A stretch of DNA of 64,000 nucleotides from a virus, in the IMG/VR virus record IMGVR_UViG_3300014501_000002, positions 1 through 64,000 of that record; one strand, 5' to 3'. The position numbers were made by a program, and so were the translations under genes. The number at the start of each line of letters is the position of its first letter. The stretch's first letter is position 1. Positions 22,671 to 31,241 of this stretch are shown here, one piece after another. Below the pieces are notes generated by a model, which made no database searches, was not told the origin of the DNA, and saw nothing but the letters and a program-made list of their open reading frames with translations.

Positions 22671-24557
22671 ATGCCGTTAGAAGGCGAAGAGAAAAAGAAG
22701 TGGCAGGCAGAATACGACGCGCGACGCAGACAACAGCGCGCCGAGAATAACGTTGAGAAGGATGAAATTGAAAAAGCTGCAGAACGCGATAAGGCTACTG
22801 CGCTCCTGGCACCGGATGGAGTCGGGGCAGCGCGTCATCTATCAGAGACGAAGTCGTACAGTGATCTAGCAAAGTGGTACTTTGGCCTCGTGGAAGATTC
22901 CGACGACGAAGACGTTGAAGACAGGAAGAAAAAGAAGAAAAAGAAGAAGGCGCTTAAGCCCGCGACCGCAACGATCTTAGGTGAGAAGCGTACGTTCGAC
23001 GAGTGGCTCGCGCTCCGAGACAAGGCCCGTAAGGATTTGTTCTGGCTCGGAAAAGAAGTCCTGAAAAGAGATTTCACGCCATTTACTCACCAGATTATCT
23101 GCGATCAATTCGTGCAGAAGAATTTTGATGGGGTGTACAAAGAAGGTTACACCCTGAAGGATTTTCACAAAGCAATCGATGCACAGCCGCGAGAGAAGGA
23201 AATGATTCTTCTCGACCCGCGTGGATTCTATAAGTCAACTATAGATGGCGTCGACTCGGTGCAGTGGATTATCAACGCGCCGGACATTCGCATCCTGATC
23301 ATCACGGGAGAGTACAAACTAGCACTTGCGTTCATGTCCGAAATCAAGCGCTATTTTTACTTAGCCGACGGCGGTGAAGCGACCGATTTTCATTACCTGT
23401 TTCCAGATTTTGTCCTGTCCGGTATAGACGGGCGCTCTAAAGAACCTATCCAATGTCCCGCGCGTAAGCACAACCAAGTCGCGCCGACTCTTTGGATCAA
23501 TTCTATCGACGCCAACTTGTCTGGATGGCACTGCGATATTAAAAAGGGTGATGACGTTGTCACCGACGAGAACAGTAAGAACGAAACCGCTCGGAAGAAC
23601 CTGAAAGAAAAGTACGACGGCACCGCGAACCTACTCGATGAGTGGGGATTCTCGGATCATATCGGGACACGTTATTACACCGATGACTGGTACGGCACGA
23701 AGATACTGCCGGTCATGGATGATAATGATGTAGTCCAAGATACGTCTCTGCGGTATCATTGTCGCGCGTGTTGGAACGTGAGACCAGGCTTTGAGCAAGT
23801 GCCACTTCGGCAGTTGACCGAAGACATGGTCATCTTGAATTTCCCGGAGAAGGCGTCGTTTAAATCTCTCCGTAAGAAGTTGCTCGACAACGAGCGCAGC
23901 TTCAGAAACCAGCAGTTGAACGAACCGACTGATGTTCTCGATGAAGCCGCATTCAAGATTACGTTCGAAAAAGAAGTTTTGATTAAGCATTCTTACGCGG
24001 CATCAGCCGCTCCGAAGATAGGAGATATTTACATCGGTTGGGATTGGGCGTATACCGATGGTAAGTACTCAGACATGTCCGCGGGAGCCGCGGGCAGAGT
24101 TTACAAACGGGAAGATGGTGAATGGGGCATCGCGGTCCTGGAAGTTATTTACGGCCGTTGGAAGCCTAGCGAGTTGGCGTTTCACATCGTGCAGTTCAAC
24201 AAGAAGTGGAATCCAAAGAAGACGTTGATTGAAAAGACGATGTGTGCCGACCTCCTCAAGCTTGAGGTTCAGCGTCAAGCAATGAAGTACGGCGTGACGT
24301 TGGATGTATTCTGGAAGCCGGTTGATCTATCCCCGGATGCAAAGCGCAATCGCATTAAAGGTCTCGAAGTATTGTTGACCAACGGCTTGTTGTGGTTTGT
24401 GACCGGCGCATGGCTCGAAGAAACATTCCTTCAATTAGTACGATATACAGGAGAACGAAAAGGTCGTGGACGTAAAGACGATCTCCCCGACGCGATAAGT
24501 TTTTTAGCTGTTTTCTGCCCTCGACCGCACCTAACGCGGATATGGAAGCAATGCTAG
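22671..24557 (+). CDS. terL: Terminase large subunit (zero-frame product 628 aa)
   Basis: ATPase part: a Walker A-like loop DPRGFYKST near residue 182-190, preceded by a strand (EMILL), and DDVVTDEN near 293-300 as Walker B with the catalytic Glu. Nuclease part: IGWDWAYTD near 454, IEKTM near 519 and KDDLPDAISF at 601-610, giving the acidic RNase H-like cluster. The N-terminal 110 residues are charged, with a run of eight Lys. The zero frame ends soon after the last nuclease Asp with unlikely residues (FCPRPHLTRIWKQC). The minus-one frame continues with 65 sensible codons to 24703, so the full protein is probably 677 aa. Confidence 0.9.
   Translation: MPLEGEEKKKWQAEYDARRRQQRAENNVEKDEIEKAAERDKATALLAPDGVGAARHLSETKSYSDLAKWYFGLVEDSDDEDVEDRKKKKKKKKALKPATATILGEKRTFDEWLALRDKARKDLFWLGKEVLKRDFTPFTHQIICDQFVQKNFDGVYKEGYTLKDFHKAIDAQPREKEMILLDPRGFYKSTIDGVDSVQWIINAPDIRILIITGEYKLALAFMSEIKRYFYLADGGEATDFHYLFPDFVLSGIDGRSKEPIQCPARKHNQVAPTLWINSIDANLSGWHCDIKKGDDVVTDENSKNETARKNLKEKYDGTANLLDEWGFSDHIGTRYYTDDWYGTKILPVMDDNDVVQDTSLRYHCRACWNVRPGFEQVPLRQLTEDMVILNFPEKASFKSLRKKLLDNERSFRNQQLNEPTDVLDEAAFKITFEKEVLIKHSYAASAAPKIGDIYIGWDWAYTDGKYSDMSAGAAGRVYKREDGEWGIAVLEVIYGRWKPSELAFHIVQFNKKWNPKKTLIEKTMCADLLKLEVQRQAMKYGVTLDVFWKPVDLSPDAKRNRIKGLEVLLTNGLLWFVTGAWLEETFLQLVRYTGERKGRGRKDDLPDAISFLAVFCPRPHLTRIWKQC
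24500..24506 (+). promoter_or_regulatory. U UUU UUA slippery heptamer, candidate -1 frameshift site
   Basis: The heptamer T TTT TTA lies exactly in the X XXY YYZ register of the terL zero frame (AGT TTT TTA). The identical heptamer acts in HIV-1 gag-pol and in some phages. A short CCGC/GCGG stem starts about 17 bp downstream. Slipping joins DAISFL to SCFLPSTAPNADMEAM. A sequencing or assembly error in the six-T run is the alternative. Confidence 0.6.
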
Positions 24558-24703
24558 AGGCGCAGAATGCAGTAGCGTTGCTGAAGCAGATGCAGAGTCA
24601 TATCTTCGGTTCAGAATCGATTATTCGCGATCCCGAAGCTCCTGTGACACCGGCAAAGATCGACCCGAGGGGTAGGTATAACATCCCCGGTTTGAGGTAT
24701 TAA
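24506..24703 (+). CDS. terL: TerL C-terminal extension in the -1 frame, 65 codons
   Basis: From AGC at 24506 the minus-one frame runs without a stop to TAA at 24701-24703, three bases before the portal ATG. The peptide has a helical segment (MEAMLEAQNAVALLKQM) and ends RGRYNIPGLRY, resembling terminase C-termini. The only ATG inside (24542) has no ribosome-binding site, so independent translation is less likely than a frameshift fusion. Confidence 0.6.
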   Translation, partial: SCFLPSTAPNADMEAMLEAQNAVALLKQMQSHIFGSESIIRDPEAPVTPAKIDPRGRYNIPGLRY

Positions 24704-24705
24704 GA

Positions 24706-26862
24706 ATGAGTAAGCAGCTTAAGAACCCAAACATCGGTGAGGGTCAGGTCAATAGCAAGCTCGAAGAAGCAAAACAGAAACTGGATGCGCTCAGCTTGAC
24801 TCCGGCATCTGAAGTAACCAAAGCGAGCATGACGTACGATGAAGAAACGGGAACTTTCACGTTTGACGATCGTACCGCGCTCAAGTTGATTATCGACGAT
24901 TCGAACACTGTGGACACGTTCATCAATGTGAACCAGTGGGCGAGCGGTTGGACTTTATCCGACATCATTTATCAATCCCCGGCATCCGCTTCGGCGTTTG
25001 ACGGCGGGAACGTGGCACAGGCCAACGTCCCGAAGTTTACGGTTAGTAACCACATCAGTTCGATCGTTCCGAAGATTATGTCGGGAATTTTTTACGAAGA
25101 TCCTCCGTTTTTACTGCGGCCGCTTGCTGGGACAGATCAGGATACCGTCCTTGCGAAGACTGCGTTGTTCTCTCAGCAACTGGTAGAGATGAAGTTTGAA
25201 GAGGAAGTCGAGCGCGGCCTTGATCAGATGGCGCTTTTGGGAACCTGCATTTTCAAGTGGGGATACCTGGAGTACCAAAAGAAAACCAAGACGTATGTTC
25301 AAACCGGCGAGCGTCTCAACCTGAATCTGCCGTCCGGCAATAAGCAATTGGATACCCCGGACTCCGATAATTTTAAAGTCATTCGTAAGGATGAAACTGT
25401 CTCGCATCCTTGGATTCGTTACTGCGATATTCGTACGGTTCTTGTAGACCCGGCTTGCCGTTACGGTGATATCCGGCGCGCGAATTACGTCATTTATCGT
25501 GATTATGCTACGTACACCGATTTAGATCATCTGCGCGGCCAAGAGGGTTACGATATCCCGGCAGAGGCTGTTCTTCAGGCGCTGTTCTTGAGTAATCCTT
25601 CAAGCGGTCCGGATAACATCAGTCTGACTCTTCCAGAAGGTATGCGTGGCTATTTGCAGCACGCCGTACCGCGAAGCTATAAGACGACCGCCGATCCGAC
25701 GCTGCAGTCTATCGAAATTCTCGAGCGTTGGGATAACGAGAAGGTCATCGTGGTGCTGTCATACAACGGCCACAACATCTTGATCCGTAACGAAGCTAAT
25801 CCTTACGGGAAGATTCCGTTCTATAGCGCAAACTGGCGCAACATCCCCGATGCATTTTATGGTCAAGGGCTCGGCCAGTTGGTCGGAAGCGAACAGCTTG
25901 TCGAACAGGGAATCACGAACATCGCGCTCGATCTGTTGGCTTATGGCCTGCAGCCGACGGCTGTTCGTAAAAAGGGTTTCAACACACCTACGCAGAATCA
26001 GCGCTGGAAACAGGGCGGTATTATCGACGTAGATGACGACGTGGAAAGGGCGTTCAAGTTCCTTGAGATGCCTCCGGTTCCTCCTGCCGCATGGCAGTTT
26101 ATATCCCAGGCGCAGTCCGCTTCCGCGGCAACCTCCGGAGCCAACGAGCAAGTTGTGCAGGGCGCGGGTGGTATGGGTAACAAGTCAACTGGTATGCGTT
26201 CAGGTACCGGCGCGGCAGCTGTTGTAGCAGCCAACGCGTCCCGGCTCGATGGGCCAACTGGTCGATTCGTTCGTCAAGTCTTTTTGCCATGGATCACACA
26301 GATGGACGACTTGAACAACGATTTACTCCCGACATCGGTTATGAAATCTGTTCTCGGAGAGAAACTCGGCGAAACATTTCAAATCGATCATTTGAAACTC
26401 CGTAACGCGAAATTTGAATTCGAAGTCCTGGCCGGTACGAAGCTTGGCGCCAAGAAGGAAATGGCGCAGTTCTTGCCGATCATGTTGCAGATATTCAATA
26501 ACCCGACGTTCACGCAAGATTTGGCACAGGCTGGATATATCTTTGATCCAGTCGCGATCTTCAAGTCCTTCGCGGATGCCGCAGGGTGGAAGTTCTCGCA
26601 GAATTTCCTTAAGAAGATGACAGATGAGCAGATGCAGACTGCCAAGGCTAACACCAAGGCAGCGCTCATGCAGATGCAGTTGAACGCGAAACAGCAATCG
26701 CAGACTCAGCAGTTCCAGCATGAAGAGACGTTGGAAGATCAGAAACAGCTTGGCAAGGCAGGCAATGAGGTTCTTCGCCAATCTATTGAACAGGCCACGA
26801 CTCCCGAGGAAGTTCAAGGGGAGCCCGGCGGTGTAGGGTTCGGATCGACAGACGTCATCTAG
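24706..26862 (+). CDS. Portal protein, 718 aa
   Basis: It lies directly after terL. The middle of the protein reads like portals of podovirus type: ISSIVPKIMSGIFYEDPPF near 120, a stem-and-wing region with YCDIRTVLVDPACRYGDIR near 245, IPFYSANWRNIPDAFYGQGLGQL near 370, and AAATSGANEQV. The C-terminal 90 residues form a Gln-rich helical barrel or crown (MQMQLNAKQQSQTQQF). Length is at the large end, as in P22-like portals. It forms the dodecameric DNA channel. Confidence 0.85.
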   Translation: MSKQLKNPNIGEGQVNSKLEEAKQKLDALSLTPASEVTKASMTYDEETGTFTFDDRTALKLIIDDSNTVDTFINVNQWASGWTLSDIIYQSPASASAFDGGNVAQANVPKFTVSNHISSIVPKIMSGIFYEDPPFLLRPLAGTDQDTVLAKTALFSQQLVEMKFEEEVERGLDQMALLGTCIFKWGYLEYQKKTKTYVQTGERLNLNLPSGNKQLDTPDSDNFKVIRKDETVSHPWIRYCDIRTVLVDPACRYGDIRRANYVIYRDYATYTDLDHLRGQEGYDIPAEAVLQALFLSNPSSGPDNISLTLPEGMRGYLQHAVPRSYKTTADPTLQSIEILERWDNEKVIVVLSYNGHNILIRNEANPYGKIPFYSANWRNIPDAFYGQGLGQLVGSEQLVEQGITNIALDLLAYGLQPTAVRKKGFNTPTQNQRWKQGGIIDVDDDVERAFKFLEMPPVPPAAWQFISQAQSASAATSGANEQVVQGAGGMGNKSTGMRSGTGAAAVVAANASRLDGPTGRFVRQVFLPWITQMDDLNNDLLPTSVMKSVLGEKLGETFQIDHLKLRNAKFEFEVLAGTKLGAKKEMAQFLPIMLQIFNNPTFTQDLAQAGYIFDPVAIFKSFADAAGWKFSQNFLKKMTDEQMQTAKANTKAALMQMQLNAKQQSQTQQFQHEETLEDQKQLGKAGNEVLRQSIEQATTPEEVQGEPGGVGFGSTDVI

Positions 26863-26874
26863 AAAGGTACACCA

Positions 26875-27237
26875 ATGGCAATAGGAATGTTATGCCGCGA
26901 TCTAACCTTCGCGGAGCAATCGATACTTGCAAACTTGGCACAACATCCCGGCTTCGAAATTCTTACGAGGTTGATGGATGAGTGTTGCATTCAGTCCGCA
27001 CGTGAGCCTATTAAACTCGATCCAACGGCTGAAGATTACACTACTAAGTTGATGAAGTTAACGCTCATTGCTCGGGCTATGAATGAATTTTGTGCCACAT
27101 TGCGCAAATCGGTCAATGCTCACATTGAAGCTGCAGTCCTTCAAGCGAATCAAGACGAAGTAGATGCACAAATGGAAGCCGAAGCAGAACAGGTGATAAA
27201 TACTGTCCGGCGGCTTCAGAATTCCAATAAAGAATAG
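26875..27237 (+). CDS. Hypothetical head-module protein, 120 aa
   Basis: AAAGGTACACCA precedes the start. The product is alpha-helical, with an acidic Glu/Gln-rich C-terminus (MEAEAEQVINTVRRL) and two adjacent Cys. It lies between portal and scaffold-like genes in the same operon. No family recognised; an accessory head or scaffold-core role is inferred from place alone. Confidence 0.65.
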   Translation: MAIGMLCRDLTFAEQSILANLAQHPGFEILTRLMDECCIQSAREPIKLDPTAEDYTTKLMKLTLIARAMNEFCATLRKSVNAHIEAAVLQANQDEVDAQMEAEAEQVINTVRRLQNSNKE

Positions 27238-27246
27238 GAGACTACA

Positions 27247-28491
27247 ATGAATTGGCAAGACCTTAAGACGTTCGCAGATATCAAAGCTGTACCGCGCGGA
27301 GAATTTCGCGCCATGTTAAAACACCCGGAAGGAGCGGCTCACATAGATAAGTTGATTGCGGAGCGTAAGGCCGCATTGGACGAAGCTGCAATCGCTGAGG
27401 CGGCTGCTAAGGAAGTGGTCGCAGAAGAGACTACCGAGACTGCCGAGACGGAAGTTGTAGTCGACGTCGAGAAGACTCCCGAAGAGTTGGCCGCAGAGGC
27501 TAGTGAAGCGGCGCGCGTCATCGAGGAAGCTCGTGTAGCAGAAGAAACTGAGAAGGCCCGGATTCTCGCGGAAGCGAATGTCAAGGCCGCACAAGACGCA
27601 GAGAAGGTGTCGAAGCGTTACGTGTACGAATTCCAAGCGACTGATGAAGAGGGTCATCCGATTGGTAGCAAGACGCACCTCGAAGCATCATCGCAGGAAG
27701 AGTTGGACAAGAAGAAAGAAGTTGCATACCTCAACGCCGTTCGCGCGATCGACCGGTTGAAGAAACAGAAACCGACATTTAAGAAGGATGAAGTTATTCG
27801 CGTCACGACTCAGGAAGAGTTAGATGAGGCCGCAGTGGACATCGCATCCGATGATCCGGCGAAGCGAGCAGCCGCAGTACGCAAGCTTGCATCTAACGAT
27901 TTAGAACAAGAGCGTCAGAAGGTACGACTCGCTGAAATTAACGCGAATCAAAAAGAACAGTCTTACATTTTTATGAACAACCATATGTCTGATTACAATC
28001 GTTGTCAGGCAAATGGCGAGGCTCTGGCCGCGTTCATTCGAGACAATAACCTCGATTGGACCGCCGAGAATCTTGAAATCGCTTTTGGAAACCTAGAAGC
28101 ACAATTGGCTCCGGTCCCCCGATCGGCGGCCCCAGCAAGTTCCGTCGCGAGCGAAGTGATCAATCCCACTCCAGCCGCGACAGTCACAGCACCAGTGGTG
28201 CCTGTGGCGCCTGCAGCGGTTGTAGCACCGGCGATCCCGGCAGCTACCGTCCCTGCGGCAAACGTTGTACCCGCGGCAACGCCTAATAGCGCGGCCGTTC
28301 CTGTACGACGTGCGGGAGTCAACTCCGGTCTTATCCCTGGTCAGACGCTTTCGGGCGTCAAGCCGTTGGTTAAGGTCGCGGAACTCACGAAGAAGGACAT
28401 TAAGGATATGTCGGCGGAAGAAATGAAACGTAGACACAAAATAGATCCAAAGTTCTACGATAAAGTCAATGCTCTATTCGCCAAGAAATAA
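27247..28491 (+). CDS. Scaffold-like head protein, 414 aa
   Basis: It sits between portal and capsid genes, the standard place for a scaffold. Residues 35-115 are a Glu/Ala-rich coiled coil (EETTETAETEVVVDVEKTPE). The middle holds more helices. Residues 285-350 are an Ala/Pro/Val linker, and the C-terminus is short and basic (KKDIKDMSAEEMKRRHK), as in scaffold proteins that bind the capsid through a basic tail. No protease motif is visible. Confidence 0.7.
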   Translation: MNWQDLKTFADIKAVPRGEFRAMLKHPEGAAHIDKLIAERKAALDEAAIAEAAAKEVVAEETTETAETEVVVDVEKTPEELAAEASEAARVIEEARVAEETEKARILAEANVKAAQDAEKVSKRYVYEFQATDEEGHPIGSKTHLEASSQEELDKKKEVAYLNAVRAIDRLKKQKPTFKKDEVIRVTTQEELDEAAVDIASDDPAKRAAAVRKLASNDLEQERQKVRLAEINANQKEQSYIFMNNHMSDYNRCQANGEALAAFIRDNNLDWTAENLEIAFGNLEAQLAPVPRSAAPASSVASEVINPTPAATVTAPVVPVAPAAVVAPAIPAATVPAANVVPAATPNSAAVPVRRAGVNSGLIPGQTLSGVKPLVKVAELTKKDIKDMSAEEMKRRHKIDPKFYDKVNALFAKK

Positions 28492-28519
28492 TGTGCTTCG
28501 ATAGGATATAGGTAATTTT

Positions 28520-31133
28520 ATGGGCGGACCTAACCCCTCAGCAACAAACGTTGGAAACGTTCTCACGGCTCAGGCAATTCTGTTCGACAAGGAATTGATC
28601 CCGAACTTGAAAGGCGAGACCGACGCTTTCGTAGCAGCAGCAGAACGGCGCGTGCAGCCACTCCACATGGGTATCAACCGTACGTTTTTCCAGTACAATA
28701 CCCTGTCGGGCGACACCAGCCAGTCGGCAGATGGAACCGTCGGTTCTCCGATGGAAATCACGCAGATCAGCGCCCCGGCGCAGGTCGGCGAGTGGAGAAA
28801 TTAACGTTTATTCCTCTCGCTTAAATAAACACTTGACTAAATCGGTGGAACTCTGTTATATTGCAGACAGTACCGAGGAAAGGCAGGTTTGATGATTATT
28901 AAAGATAAATCAAAGCTATCTTATTTAGCAGCTATGCTGGACGGAGAAGGTTTTTTCTGTATCAGCAAGACTAATGCTTATTACGAAAGCGGCGAAATTT
29001 ATCCGGCTTTTGATTTGCAAATAGGTATAGCCAATACTTCTGAAAAACTTATGAAGTGGCTAGTATCAAATTTCGGTCAAAAGTACCGCCCATTGTCTCA
29101 ACGAACAAACACTTTTGCTAAGAAAGTTTGTTATCAATGGCGAATTGAAAGGAGAGAAAACCAAGAAGTGTTCATTTTGGCAATTCTCCCTTATTTAATA
29201 ATTAAGAAAGAGCAAGCAAAAACAGCCCTTCAGTATATTCGTTTACCGCGAGTAGCCCCTACTGAAAGGATGAAGTTGCATTTGAAAATGAAAGCTCTTA
29301 ACAAACCTGAATCCGTAACGACTAATATGTCAAGCCTCCCTCAATAATAGGGAGTGAAGATAGAGTCTGATCTCATAGGCGACTATGAGCGCGACCCTAC
29401 GGTGACGTAGGATTCCCAAACACAATTGATAACTACAGCAACTTCTCGTCTTTCGCAATCGCTTCGGCCATTGACGAACTCGTCGGGAACTCCGCTGTGG
29501 AACTCGGGTATCAGGCTGGGCAGAGCATTTCTGAACTGTACAGCACTGTGGCCGATTCCGCCGCAGCTGTCGACGCACAGGTTAACCAGAGCGGGTTGCT
29601 TGCAACTCCGTTCACGCTCGACCTGGCAACGATTCGCGAAATGAAACAGCAACTCGTCAGCAATGACGTGCTGCCGTGCAAGAAAGGCAAGTTCGTGGGA
29701 GCCATCAGCCCGAACGTGCTCGGAGACATCTACAATGCTACCACAGTCAATAATTCCATCAACTAGGTGGACTTTCTAGCGAAAGCTAGATAGACTAAAT
29801 CGTTTCTAATTGTCTCGAACCCTGAAATGGGAACGAGGGCGAAGCCCCTAAGGCACGTTGAGAGATCAAACGAAACGATTCCCAGAAAGGGAAATGCAAT
29901 GATCCGTTCTTGTGAGAAGAACCCAGATTTAACAGGTGAAAAATTCGGTCGTCTGTTGGCTTTAGAGCGTGCTCAGTCTCGTCATAATAGAGCAACGTGG
30001 TTATGTGTTTGCGATTGCGGCAAGAGAAAAGTTGTTTTGGGTCGCAGTCTACGTATAGGAAAGACCAAAAGTTGTGGCTGTATACGAAAGGAACTTGCGC
30101 TTAAATCTATCGTTCATACGAGAGAGAGCAATTTTCTTCCTTATGGAGAAGCATCTTTTAATGTCATGTTTTATACGTATCAAATACACGCTAATGAGCG
30201 CAATCTAGTGTTTGAAATAGGCAAAGATCAGTTCCGCGATTTGACAAAAGGTAATTGTTTTTATTGCGGAGACGATCCCAATACATTATTTAAACCTAAC
30301 TCGCCCAATGGCGGTTATTTGAGTAATGGGATAGATCGAATCGACAACAACGTAGGATACACGATAGAAAACAGCGTATCTTGTTGTCGTATCTGTAATC
30401 AAATGAAGAGCGATAGATCACACGGTGACTTCGTTTCTCATTGCTGGAAAATCACAAGAGGCCATAAGCCCTCCGTCAAATAAACGGAGTAACACAGAAG
30501 CGTTGATTTGTGGAAGTATGCAAACATGAGTAAGTTCGACGAAATGGCTGGCAGTGACCAGACCAAGGAAATCGAACTGCCTGGCACGAACGTTGTGTTC
30601 CGGCAGACTCCCTTCGTGACGCAGACTCCGAATTACCTCGGTGGCGGCAGTATCGCTTTCCGTACGTATATTTTCGGTAACTACGCCATGATCGGCGTGT
30701 GGCTCGAAGTTCCGGGCGACACGGATTTGGACGAAGGCGACTGGCGCACGATCGACTGCAAAGTCGTGACTGACGCTCCTCCTTCTTCGTTTGACCCGAC
30801 TGCAACAATCGGGGGCTGGTGTGCTTACAAGTTTCATCGATCTGGTGCCCTCGCGGCGTAATCCGCGATGTGGAAATCCTGGGTAATTGACTTTAACCCT
30901 GCAATGGGAAAAAGGCGGAAGGCGAAAGCCACCGTGAGAGACTAAACCCTGGGACGGCCTTCGGGCCGATGCGATAGTCCGACCATACGGGAAGCAAACC
31001 GTATGAGGTTGACAGAAATGATCAACCCCGTCGAAAGGCGAGTAACAACACGCAGACTGTAACGCTACCTCCCGCAATCGGAGCCGGTACTCAACGTATT
31101 CGGTTCATAGATTCGGTTCCCGCAATCCAATAG
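28520..31133 (+). CDS. Major capsid protein gene, four exons split by three group I introns
   Basis: Proposed exons are 28520-28793, 29429-29759, 30501-30837 and 31053-31133: 1023 nt, 340 codons plus stop, all in phase. The spliced product reads as one coat protein of the kind encoded next to scaffold genes: VLTAQAILFDKELIPNL, ELGYQAGQSISELYSTVADS, KFVGAISPNVLGDIYN, MSKFDEMAGSDQTKEIELPG, YRFH-like YKFH joined to QTVTLPPAIGAGTQRIRFID. Unspliced, every segment ends quickly in a stop. The first 5' splice site is the least certain: 28793 and 28802 both keep frame. Confidence 0.85.
28833..28862 (+). promoter_or_regulatory. Promoter-like sequence inside intron 1
   Basis: TTGACT, an 18-bp spacer and TATATT lie 30 bp before the LAGLIDADG gene start. 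It overlaps intron core elements, so the match may be coincidental. It could give the endonuclease its own transcript. Confidence 0.35.
28892..29347 (+). CDS. LAGLIDADG homing endonuclease in intron 1, 151 aa
   Basis: The motif LSYLAAMLDGEGFF at residues 9-22 is a LAGLIDADG helix ending in the DGEG catalytic turn. Only one copy is clear, so the protein would act as a homodimer. Basic residues and a WRIERREN strand follow, as in the family. GAGGAAAGG precedes the ATG. The stop lies in the loop of a CTCCCT/AGGGAG hairpin of the intron. Confidence 0.85.
   Translation: MIIKDKSKLSYLAAMLDGEGFFCISKTNAYYESGEIYPAFDLQIGIANTSEKLMKWLVSNFGQKYRPLSQRTNTFAKKVCYQWRIERRENQEVFILAILPYLIIKKEQAKTALQYIRLPRVAPTERMKLHLKMKALNKPESVTTNMSSLPQ
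29760..30500 (+). mobile_element. Group I intron 2 in the capsid gene (741 nt)
   Basis: The 5' splice site is well supported. Exon TCCAT pairs with GTGGA inside the intron, with the required U-G pair at the junction (P1). The core shows AATTGTCTCGAACCCTG near 29808 and an R-like GAGAGATCAAACG near 29861. An S-like GCGATAGATCAC at about 30410, inside the endonuclease gene, could complete P7 through GATC. A CTCCGT/ACGGAG hairpin lies near the end, and the last base is G. Splicing restores ...NNSIVDLWKYANM.... Confidence 0.8.
29899..30483 (+). CDS. HNH homing endonuclease in intron 2, 194 aa
   Basis: I chose ATG at 29899 after AAAGGGAAATGCA. The N-terminal LTGEKFGRLLALERA and CVCDCGKRKVV...TKSCGC form the zinc-binding domain common in phage HNH proteins. 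The HNH part has CFYCGD near 120, NGIDRIDNN near 150, and CCRICNQMKS near 170. The frame runs through the intron's probable P7-S and P9 elements to a stop 17 bp before the splice site. Confidence 0.85.
   Translation: MIRSCEKNPDLTGEKFGRLLALERAQSRHNRATWLCVCDCGKRKVVLGRSLRIGKTKSCGCIRKELALKSIVHTRESNFLPYGEASFNVMFYTYQIHANERNLVFEIGKDQFRDLTKGNCFYCGDDPNTLFKPNSPNGGYLSNGIDRIDNNVGYTIENSVSCCRICNQMKSDRSHGDFVSHCWKITRGHKPSVK
30838..31052 (+). mobile_element. Group I intron 3 in the capsid gene (215 nt, no ORF)
   Basis: This is the clearest core. AATTGACTTTAACCCTGCAA (P), GAGAGACTAAACCC (R) and GCGATAGTCCGACC (S) give the canonical P7 GACTA/TAGTC. A GGGACGGCC-TTCGGGCC element forms P8. A CGCGG/CCGCG hairpin lies near the 5' end. 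It begins after CAT and ends in G; removal joins YKFH to QTVTLPP in frame. Its small size marks it as a minimal intron without an endonuclease. Confidence 0.85.
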
Positions 31134-31139
31134 TTCGAT

Positions 31140-31168
31140 TTGACACAGACTTCGGTTTGTGTTAATGT
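31140..31168 (+). promoter_or_regulatory. Sigma70-like promoter after the capsid gene
   Basis: TTGACA, a 17-bp spacer and TAATGT occur just after the capsid stop and upstream of the GIY-YIG gene. The -35 is perfect and the -10 is moderate. Part of the spacer forms a small ACACAG..TTTGTGT hairpin. Confidence 0.45.
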
Positions 31169-31189
31169 GGTTTTGAAGTAAACTGTTTG

Positions 31190-31214
31190 GGGAGGGTGCC
31201 CTTAACACTCTCCC
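31190..31214 (+). terminator. Stable hairpin between capsid and GIY-YIG genes
   Basis: A 9-bp stem GGGAGGGTG/CACTCTCCC with a seven-base loop lies 57 bp after the capsid stop. There is no immediate T-run. It could end or attenuate capsid transcription, or limit expression of the endonuclease that follows. Confidence 0.5.
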
Positions 31215-31241
31215 TGAACAAATCCTTTAAGGGAGGATTCA

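Larger units (their letters stand above)
28794..29428 (+). mobile_element. Group I intron 1 in the capsid gene (about 635 nt)
   Basis: Core elements: a P-like stretch ACTTGACTAAATCGGTGGAA near 28831, an R-like GCAGACAGTACC at 28863, and an S-like AAGATAGAGTCTG near 29357 that pairs as CAGAC/GTCTG (P7). Then come a CTCATAG/CTATGAG hairpin with a GCGA loop and a CCTAC/GTAGG hairpin (P9 region). It ends in G before exon 2. A LAGLIDADG gene occupies the loop between R and S. The 5' pairing with the exon (GCGAG/CTCGC) leaves a T-T at the splice site, so that boundary is tentative. Confidence 0.75.

Noticed and set aside
30418-31077. 219-codon minus-strand frame across capsid exon 3 and intron 3
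   Set aside because: The plus strand carries a clear capsid exon and group I core; the minus frame has no support.
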